Below, one piece after another: positions 30,616-36,452 of a DNA stretch of 42,452 nucleotides. Under the pieces are notes generated by a model. The model saw only the letters and a program-made list of their open reading frames with translations, did no database searches and was not told the DNA's origin. Origin of the DNA: a virus; the IMG/VR virus record IMGVR_UViG_3300042691_026234, positions 1 through 42,452 of that record; one strand, 5' to 3'. Numbering within the stretch: the stretch's first letter is position 1; the number at the start of each line of letters is the position of its first letter. The translations under genes and the position numbers were made by a program.

Positions 30616-30849
30616 TTAGTGTTTTAGTAATTCTTTTAATTCTGCTTTAAGTATTTTGGCATCGTTGCCCCTAAAAGTACTGGCATTGGCTAAAAAATAC
30701 ATAATGACTGATTTGGCATCATCATAGATATATTTGTCGTTTATGTTATCCAAATATTCCATGGCATCCAAATAAGGCTTTGCCCCAAAATAGGGGTTTT
30801 TCCAAACCCGTTTAATATCCCGTGCAATACTCGAAATTGATCTAGTCAT
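30616..30849 (-). CDS. Conserved small phage protein (MTRSISSIAR-type)
   Basis: 77 residues from ATG at 30849, which suits AGGAG spacing; ATG at 30855 is the alternative. The pattern TRSISSIARDIKRVWKN then YFGAKPYLDAM and AKSVIMYFLANASTFRG recurs in many phages as a small helical protein of unknown function, as I recall. It is the second gene of the two-gene operon. Confidence 0.72.
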   Translation of the reverse strand: MTRSISSIARDIKRVWKNPYFGAKPYLDAMEYLDNINDKYIYDDAKSVIMYFLANASTFRGNDAKILKAELKELLKH

Positions 30850-30871
30850 TTTCATATTCTCCTATGGTTGA

Positions 30872-31492
30872 TTAATATTTCTTTACCATTTCTACAATGG
30901 TATCAATGCCATTGTGTTTATAGCACAATAGACAATCCTTACATTTTTGACCCGTACAATTTTGTTGATCCACAAATTGATCCATTGCGACATTATTAAA
31001 AGTCTTATCAAAATGCTTTGGGGGTTTGCTAAGAATCTTACCAATTTTTGGATTACTGTAAATCAAGATAAGATTTGAAGGTTTTGCATTGGTTGCAAAA
31101 TATTCTTGAATCATGCCATTCTGTTTAGTCCATAGTGCAAAATTACAATGTGGATTTTTGATTGCAATGTTAACCAAATTGGCTAAATGATTTGTATTGA
31201 TCAATTCCCCATGTGCATTGAATCTAAAAAATGCCTCTAAAATTACTGGCAATTGATCCACTGGCAATATCTCACTGGCTAATAATTGAGAGTTACGCTC
31301 TAGTGCTGGTTGCATATTCTTACGATAACTATTGAGCATCGTATGGGAATAACATTTTGTACAAATATTATCAGCATTACCACAATTGAATTGCTTAATA
31401 CAATATGGATTTGTAACTGTATTACTAGATATTGCTTTGAATCCTTCTAGCTTTCCAGTCATCTTACTAATGTGAATGGTTGATACTTGCAT
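30872..31492 (-). CDS. Cysteine-rich GP88-like phage protein
   Basis: 206 residues. CGNADNICTKCYSHTMLNSY near the N-terminus, FRFNAHGELINTNHLANLVN in the middle and NCTGQKCKDCLLCYKHNG near the end give a cysteine distribution suited to an Fe-S cluster or zinc. The layout resembles phage proteins annotated GP88/gene 88, sometimes compared with radical-SAM-like barrels; the biochemical role is unknown. GGAGG precedes the ATG. It is the first gene left of the large control region, so probably very early. Confidence 0.65.
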   Translation of the reverse strand: MQVSTIHISKMTGKLEGFKAISSNTVTNPYCIKQFNCGNADNICTKCYSHTMLNSYRKNMQPALERNSQLLASEILPVDQLPVILEAFFRFNAHGELINTNHLANLVNIAIKNPHCNFALWTKQNGMIQEYFATNAKPSNLILIYSNPKIGKILSKPPKHFDKTFNNVAMDQFVDQQNCTGQKCKDCLLCYKHNGIDTIVEMVKKY

Positions 31493-31576
31493 AATTTAAC
31501 CTCCAGTTAATAGGCATAATTGCCCTATTGAATAAAATAATGGTTTTTTGTGCATATTAGTATTAGGACAAACCCT

Positions 31577-31605
31577 AATAAAATAATGCATTGGTTGATT
31601 GTCAA
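31577..31605 (-). promoter_or_regulatory. Candidate host sigma-70 promoter (leftward, early)
   Basis: On the minus strand TTGACA (31605-31600), 17-nt spacer, TTTATT (31582-31577). It is about 85 bp before the 31492 gene and overlaps a TTAGG..CCTAA element (31563-31578). Confidence 0.55.
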
Positions 31606-31727
31606 AACTGGATCAAATTAGCAGACCAATTTGGATGCCCCTCGCACACGCTTAGAGGCATTTTGTCAATTTGTGACACCTTACCCTTAACTCAATTGTG
31701 ATCGTGTCACTATGAGCGTTTTAACAA

Positions 31728-31811
31728 GCACCACATTGGTGCAGATTAGCACCGTCCTGGTGCAGCTCAATTTGTCAATTAGGACTTTCCCTAATAGGGT
31801 TTACCCTTAGG
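31728..31811. repeat. Two GCACC/GGTGC hairpins and two TAGGG-type elements
   Basis: GCACCA-CAT-TGGTGC (31728-31742) and GCACC-GTCCT-GGTGC (31749-31763) are perfect inverted repeats. TGTCAATTAGGACTTTCCC then TAA ends at 31794, and TAGGGTTTACCCTTAGG follows at 31795-31811. They begin the repeat-dense control region. Confidence 0.7.
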
Positions 31812-31816
31812 CCCCG

Positions 31817-32068
31817 GTTAGTGAGTACTTACTAACTTAGCTCATTGTGCAATGCACCAATTTACCATGCACCAAGTTGGTGCAGCCTGGTTGTGAGTGA
31901 GTGCTTACTTACCGGATTGTTGCAATGCAACAAGTTAGTAGTTACTAACCTGGGCAATGTGAGTGAGTGCTTACTAACCTGGGTTGTTGCAGTGCAGCAA
32001 GTTAGTGAGTGCTTACTTAGGCCGTGCACCAAGTTGGTGCATTGTCAGGTTAGTGAGTGCTAACTAAC
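31817..32068. repeat. Array of 20-bp near-palindromes (GTTAGTGAGTGCTTACTAAC type)
   Basis: Copies at 31817-31836, 31893-31912, 31959-31978, 32001-32020 and 32049-32068, with a perfect shorter form GTTAGTA-GT-TACTAAC at 31934-31949. Interspersed are two copies of the 17-bp palindrome TGCACCAA-G-TTGGTGCA (31868-31884, 32025-32041). This looks like a multi-site protein-binding array. The open frame across it is a by-product of the repeats. Confidence 0.85.
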
Positions 32069-32271
32069 TTAGGGGGGCATTTTGTTGCGCCGCACCAACC
32101 CTTTTTGACTCCCTGACAGCCGGGCGCGGGAGACTCTAACCAAACTCAAGCTCTTGCAAATTTCCTTGATATTTTTTATTTTTTCATAATGCGGAATAGA
32201 CTTGTATAGAATTAGGCTTAAACGAGAATCATTCTTATTTAGAAAAGTTGTAAGTTATTGATTTACCTAGT

Positions 32272-32389
32272 AGTTGTATAGAACTATCCATAGAATGTAT
32301 AGATTTAAGAAAATTAAGTGCTTGATTTATAAAGATAAAAAAAAATTGCTGCACTGCATCCTGGATACTGTGGATAGTTCTATACAACT
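32272..32389. repeat. 19-bp exact inverted repeat
   Basis: AGTTGTATAGAACTATCCA at 32272-32290 and its exact complement at 32371-32389, 80 bp apart, with TAG/CAG just beyond the arms. The core TTGTATAGAA recurs at 32202-32211 and 32661-32670, and with one mismatch at 32556-32565 (reverse). Confidence 0.85.
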
Positions 32390-32435
32390 TTTTGTCGCTC
32401 TAAGTGCTTGATTGGAAAGAATAAAAAATTTGAAA

Positions 32436-32551
32436 GACAGGGTATCCATAGTATCCACAGTATTTCTCTATTATTTCTCTTTAAAAAAAAGAATAATACT
32501 ACTAGGGGGTATAAGTGAAAAATACTGTGGATACTATGGATACTATGGATT
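32436..32551. repeat. Iteron block B (candidate origin/control element)
   Basis: GACAGGG, then TATCCATAG and TATCCACAG (32443-32460), TATTTCT, an AT-rich core with AAGAATAA and ACTAGGGGG, then inverted CTGTGGATA, CTATGGATA and CTATGGATT (32525-32551). It aligns with block A at 21998-22107 in the same orientation. Further iterons lie at 32368-32376 and 32633-32650. Confidence 0.78.
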
Positions 32552-32670
32552 GAAGTTCTATACATTGGAATAAAATCAAAGACTTGGAAAAAGTGATATC
32601 ATTGGAAAACACTGTTTTTCGTACCCTGTCTTCTGTGGATACTATGGATTGGGGCGGAGGTTGTATAGAA

Positions 32671-32683
32671 TTTGCATAAGTAG
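32671..32683 (+). promoter_or_regulatory. Promoter-like 13-mer, copy 4 (first late unit)
   Basis: TTTGCATAAGTAG, with GGGCGG 13 nt upstream. The next gene's ATG is only 4 nt downstream. Confidence 0.75.
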
Positions 32684-32687
32684 ATGT

Positions 32688-32915
32688 ATGAAGAGACTAA
32701 ACCCACTTACCAAATCCCCCTACCGTTGTGGCGATCAGAACGGTGGAATGTTCTTTTACAACTACCGCACGGATGTCCTATCCAACGGATTCCGTGGCGA
32801 ACGTTGGCTCAGTCCGATTGCGTTTGAAAAAGCGCTCAAACGGGACAGACTTGCCAAACTGAAAAAACGGCGGCAAGCAGGTAAGCTGCGACGTAGGTCA
32901 AAGTATGACGACTAA
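32688..32915 (+). CDS. Small basic hypothetical protein, possibly leaderless
   Basis: 75 residues from ATG at 32688 (MKRLNPLTKSPYRCGDQNGG); the frame extends upstream to 32649 but through the promoter-like motif. The C-terminal half is strongly basic (KKRRQAGKLRRRSK). There is no ribosome-binding site between the motif and the ATG. It overlaps the next gene by 11 bp. Function unknown. Confidence 0.7.
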   Translation: MKRLNPLTKSPYRCGDQNGGMFFYNYRTDVLSNGFRGERWLSPIAFEKALKRDRLAKLKKRRQAGKLRRRSKYDD

Positions 32916-33186
32916 GTACTATGTGTACCAGATCAAAGGCCTATTAGAGCGTGCGGATAAAAGTATCGGAGGGTTAGTCGTGTTATTGTGCACACCCCAT
33001 GCATTCGAAGAGGTCAATGTACCAGGTGATATTTTTGATAAAGAGACTCTGGCGTTCTTGAGGTATCGGATTGCGGTGAATGACTTTTTGGATGTCAACA
33101 AACTGCCATGGGAAGCGCTCAAGAAAATCCGAGAGCCATTGAACAAATACCTCGATGATTGGGTAGCAAGTGGCAATATCAAGTAA
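32905..33186 (+). CDS. Hypothetical protein
   Basis: 93 residues, helical C-terminus (NKLPWEALKKIREPLNKYLD). It overlaps the Hint-like gene by 17 bp, and its last codons contain that gene's GTG start. No family recognised. Confidence 0.66.
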   Translation: MTTKYYVYQIKGLLERADKSIGGLVVLLCTPHAFEEVNVPGDIFDKETLAFLRYRIAVNDFLDVNKLPWEALKKIREPLNKYLDDWVASGNIK

Positions 33187-34150
33187 CACCCCCGTGCCCG
33201 TGCTCGATGGTTGGACTTTAGCAAAGAACCTATCCAAAGGCGATTGGGTTTTTTCTAAGGAAGGTCTACCCATCCAGATCAAGAGCGTGCAAACCTACAC
33301 CCCGCCCGAGATGTTTAGCGTGGGGTTGTCCGATGGCGTGTATGTGGATGTGGATCGTCACACCAAGTTTCCCATCCAAACCCTTTTTGATCGGCAAACA
33401 GAGAGCCGTTACACTGGCAAGTACAAGCGGTGGGCAAAACAGAAGTACGCCAGCCCCACCGAAATGCTCGAGCGTGGATTAACTGGTGGGTATGATCAAG
33501 CGTTTTATTCAATTCGCACCACCCGTCCGATCCACTTTCCGTTTGAAGACCACCCCGTACCGCCCTTTATCGTGGGGATGTGGATGGCACGAACCAATCC
33601 CAACAACCGTTACATGTTACGGTCTAACATGATCGAGTATGTGCAAAAGGAAATCCGCAAGACGGGGTGGAGTTTTAAGATGCACCCCCGTAATGTCTTG
33701 GAAGTGCGCCCCTCGATTCGCACATCCTTCCTCACCCGTTACCCAACCGTGCCAGCAAAACTGCCGATTGAGTACACTTTTGGGTCGATTGAGCAGAGAA
33801 TCGACCTTTTGCGTGGTTTGATCGCTACAAAACCAGGTTGTTACAACAAAAAACTCGATAAGTTCTTGATTTTTGGTCGAAATTTGAATTTTTTAATCAC
33901 GATTCAAGGAATTTGTGAGTCGTTGGGCATGAAAACGCAAGTTTTTGACAACAAAACCTCACTGACACACCAGTTGGCATTCAAAACGGACATCAAACTG
34001 CACCCCGAGCAACCAGATACCAAGATTTCCAAGCATTTTGATCGTCGGATTGTCAAAAACATCGAAAAGATCGACCCTAAACCCAGTATTCACATCGTTA
34101 CTGACGAACCATTTGTCGTAGGACAAGGATTTTTACCCATATGGCACTAA
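33170..34150 (+). CDS. Free-standing Hint (intein-like) protein with degenerate LAGLIDADG domain
   Basis: 326 residues from GTG at 33170. The N-terminus (AISSNTPVPVLDGWTLAKNL, SKGDWVFSKEG) is intein block A, DVDRHTKFPIQT resembles block B, and IHIVTDEPFVVGQGFLPIWH is block F/G ending at the penultimate His. A stop codon stands where the final Asn would be, and the residue at intein position 1 appears to be Ala, so self-splicing is not expected. The middle has two LAGLIDADG-like segments (FIVGMWMARTNP; DLLRGLIATKPG) without the catalytic Asp, followed by FLITIQGICESLGMKTQVF. The last codons overlap the start of the terminase gene. I read it as a remnant or domesticated intein next to its likely former host gene. 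Confidence 0.75.
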   Translation: MAISSNTPVPVLDGWTLAKNLSKGDWVFSKEGLPIQIKSVQTYTPPEMFSVGLSDGVYVDVDRHTKFPIQTLFDRQTESRYTGKYKRWAKQKYASPTEMLERGLTGGYDQAFYSIRTTRPIHFPFEDHPVPPFIVGMWMARTNPNNRYMLRSNMIEYVQKEIRKTGWSFKMHPRNVLEVRPSIRTSFLTRYPTVPAKLPIEYTFGSIEQRIDLLRGLIATKPGCYNKKLDKFLIFGRNLNFLITIQGICESLGMKTQVFDNKTSLTHQLAFKTDIKLHPEQPDTKISKHFDRRIVKNIEKIDPKPSIHIVTDEPFVVGQGFLPIWH

Positions 34151-35586
34151 CCAAAGGACAAGAAAAGCTCTTAGCGAGCTTTGCGTTGAAAAATAAGCAC
34201 TGGCCCAAGGATCAGTTGGAATTAGCCCTATGGCGGGTGCGTTGGGAGCTCCAAGCACTCGACCATCAGCGTGAACCCGAGGATGGCGAGTACGATACCA
34301 TGCTCATGTTAGCCGGTCGTGGTGCGGGTAAGACCTACACCGCAGCCAATTGGATCGGATTGCGAGCGGCACTCTACAACGGCACTCGTTGGTTAGTCAC
34401 AGCCCCGACATCAAACGACATTCGCGCGACTTGCTTTGAGGGTGATTCGGGATTATTGAACATCATCCCGCCCGTGTTGATTGAAACCTACAACAAATCG
34501 CTTTTTGAGATCCACCTTAAAAACGGCTCGATCATCCAAGGCATTCCTGGTTCTGAACCCGAGCGTTATCGTGGTAAGCAGTTCCATGGAGCGTGGTTTG
34601 ACGAGTTAGCCGCGTTTGACTACATTGATGACGCTTGGGATCAAGCACAGTTCACCTTGCGTTTGCGTGACCCTCGGATTGCACGGGTTCAGCAGATTGT
34701 TACCACCACCCCAAAGCCTCGTGAGTTGATTGTTGACCTCAACGACGGCAAGGTAGGGGGTGATGTGTTTGTAATCAACGCCTCGTCCTATGACAACCGT
34801 TCAAACCTCTCTGCATCGTTCTTCAAAGCCTTGGAAACGTATGAAGGCACGGATCTGGGTAAGCAAGAGATCTACGGTGCGATCCTTGACCCCGAAGATG
34901 CGGGTATTGTCAAGCGTAAGTGGTTTAAGATGTGGCCAGCAAAGAAACCCACGCCCGTCTTGGAATATGTGATCGCTTCATACGACCCAGCAACCTCTGA
35001 GAAAACCATGAACGACCCCACCGCATGCGAAGTGTGGGGTGTGTTTGAGGACACCGACAAAGGGACATGCGTGATCCTTTTGGATGCATGGGATAACCAC
35101 ATGTCCTACCCCGAGTTGCGCCGTCGCATCATCAACGACTACAAAGAGGTGGTGTACGGTGCGGACAACGACTTTGGTAAAGGACGAAAAGCGGATCTCA
35201 TCTTGATCGAGGACAAGTCAGCGGGTATCTCGCTAATCCAAGAGCTTCAACAGTCTGGGATTCCCGTACGAGGCTACAACCCTGGTAAAGCGGACAAGGT
35301 GCAACGTTTGAACATCGTGGCACCGCTCATTGCCAAAGGCAAGGTGTATGTCCCCGAGAACCCAGAGATTCCCAATGAGTTTGCAGACTGGGCAAAACGG
35401 TTTATACGGCAAGTCTGTTCGTTCCCAGAGTCGGGTGGGCATGATGACTATGTGGACTCCCTCTCCCAAGCCCTACGAGTCTTGCGTGACTCGGGTTGGA
35501 TTGCTCTTGACCCCTTACCCCACCGAGATTACGACTACGCTGACGATGAGATGCGTAAGAAACGCTACAATCCGTATGCCGTGTAG
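34141..35586 (+). CDS. terL: Terminase large subunit (packaging ATPase/nuclease)
   Basis: 481 residues. Walker A is MLAGRGAGKT (56-65), Walker B GAWFDELAAF (D154, E155) and the coupling segment IVTTTPKP follows. The RNase H-like nuclease has ASYDPATS (D282), LILIEDKSAG (E357, D358) and a final GHDDYVDSLSQAL. It pumps DNA into the prohead and cuts concatemers. The gene is uninterrupted, with no intein inserted, although a Hint protein abuts its 5' end and overlaps by 10 bp. The small subunit lies far away on the other strand. Confidence 0.95.
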   Translation: MALTKGQEKLLASFALKNKHWPKDQLELALWRVRWELQALDHQREPEDGEYDTMLMLAGRGAGKTYTAANWIGLRAALYNGTRWLVTAPTSNDIRATCFEGDSGLLNIIPPVLIETYNKSLFEIHLKNGSIIQGIPGSEPERYRGKQFHGAWFDELAAFDYIDDAWDQAQFTLRLRDPRIARVQQIVTTTPKPRELIVDLNDGKVGGDVFVINASSYDNRSNLSASFFKALETYEGTDLGKQEIYGAILDPEDAGIVKRKWFKMWPAKKPTPVLEYVIASYDPATSEKTMNDPTACEVWGVFEDTDKGTCVILLDAWDNHMSYPELRRRIINDYKEVVYGADNDFGKGRKADLILIEDKSAGISLIQELQQSGIPVRGYNPGKADKVQRLNIVAPLIAKGKVYVPENPEIPNEFADWAKRFIRQVCSFPESGGHDDYVDSLSQALRVLRDSGWIALDPLPHRDYDYADDEMRKKRYNPYAV

Positions 35587-35604
35587 GGCGGAAAGGTAAG
35601 CCTT

Positions 35605-35617
35605 TTTGCATAAGTAG
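35605..35617 (+). promoter_or_regulatory. Promoter-like 13-mer, copy 5
   Basis: TTTGCATAAGTAG followed by TTATAGAAG, with GGGCGG 13 nt upstream. It is 31 nt before the lysozyme-like gene and drives the portal unit if it is a promoter. Confidence 0.75.
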
Positions 35618-35648
35618 TTATAGAAGTCTTATCTAAACTTTTATACTC

Positions 35649-36449
35649 ATGCTCCCATCCCCCATCAAAACCCCCGAAGAGATGTTGTTTGAATCGGCTG
35701 GCATTCCTCACATGCAAGCGGGTGGGCAGCCACCACAACCAGCACAGACGGGTTTACAAGCATTGTTGGGTGGGTCAAACCCTTCATTCATTCGAGATTT
35801 AGAACCACAAACACCCGTGGAGTTTTTTCGTCACAATCCAAAGAATCGGTTTGGGGCAAAAGACAAACTAGAAACTAGACCGAGTGCGGTTGACAAAGAT
35901 ACGATGACAGACTTCATCCGTGCGATGCGTGCGGGTGAAAAATATGGTGTACCACAACTTCCGCCCGAGTACTTGGCATCGATGCTGATGAAAGAAACTC
36001 GCAGCGACTTCGGTTATAATGAATTCAACAAAAATAACCCAAGAGCTCGTATGATTGCGGAAATGTTAATGAAAGAAGGATTTGATCCCGCAGCCGCTGG
36101 TTTCGGTGCGGCGATCTTCGATAAGATGCAAGTATCCCAGCGATTAAAAGTTCCATTTGCACAAGCGTGGAATGGCATGGGTGTGAATCGGCAAGGACAA
36201 ACGGGTGCACAGTACGCCCAAGGAATTTCAAGTGGTTTTGAGGCAGTAATGAATCCACGCAACCAACCGATGTTGAGTGCGGTACGAGAGGCATACAATT
36301 ACCAACCACAAACAGCACAAACACAACCGCAAGGTATTTCTGCGGAAGGATTAGCAAACGCCATGCCACAATTTAATGTGGGTGGCTCAACAACACCTTT
36401 TTATGACATGAGCAAAATGGTCATACAAAAACATTTATCTGGAAAATAA
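35649..36449 (+). CDS. Putative lysozyme-like virion protein
   Basis: 266 residues. LPPEYLASMLMKETRSDFGY (about 104-123) places a Glu after a hydrophobic helix as in lysozyme/transglycosylase folds, and AQAWNGMGVNRQGQTGAQYA (about 175-194) resembles the WNGxG...YA motif of such enzymes. N- and C-terminal parts are Gln/Pro-rich linkers. It could be a virion-associated muramidase that opens the cell wall, but a non-catalytic structural use is possible. It stands between terminase and portal. Confidence 0.6.
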   Translation: MLPSPIKTPEEMLFESAGIPHMQAGGQPPQPAQTGLQALLGGSNPSFIRDLEPQTPVEFFRHNPKNRFGAKDKLETRPSAVDKDTMTDFIRAMRAGEKYGVPQLPPEYLASMLMKETRSDFGYNEFNKNNPRARMIAEMLMKEGFDPAAAGFGAAIFDKMQVSQRLKVPFAQAWNGMGVNRQGQTGAQYAQGISSGFEAVMNPRNQPMLSAVREAYNYQPQTAQTQPQGISAEGLANAMPQFNVGGSTTPFYDMSKMVIQKHLSGK

Positions 36450-36452
36450 TTA

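Noticed and set aside
31845-32063. Open frame of 72 codons across the palindrome array
   Set aside because: The peptide is a repeat of VSECLLT-type units produced by the palindromic DNA; there is no ribosome-binding site and the DNA pattern explains it.
32671-32683. Reading the 13-mer (TTTGCA...) as a sigma-54 promoter
   Set aside because: The GG-N10-GC spacing fails at all copies checked (distances of 11, 13 and 16).
31493-32687. CRISPR-like array or tRNA genes in the repeat region
   Set aside because: Repeats are palindromic with irregular short spacing rather than repeat-spacer units; no cloverleaf was found.
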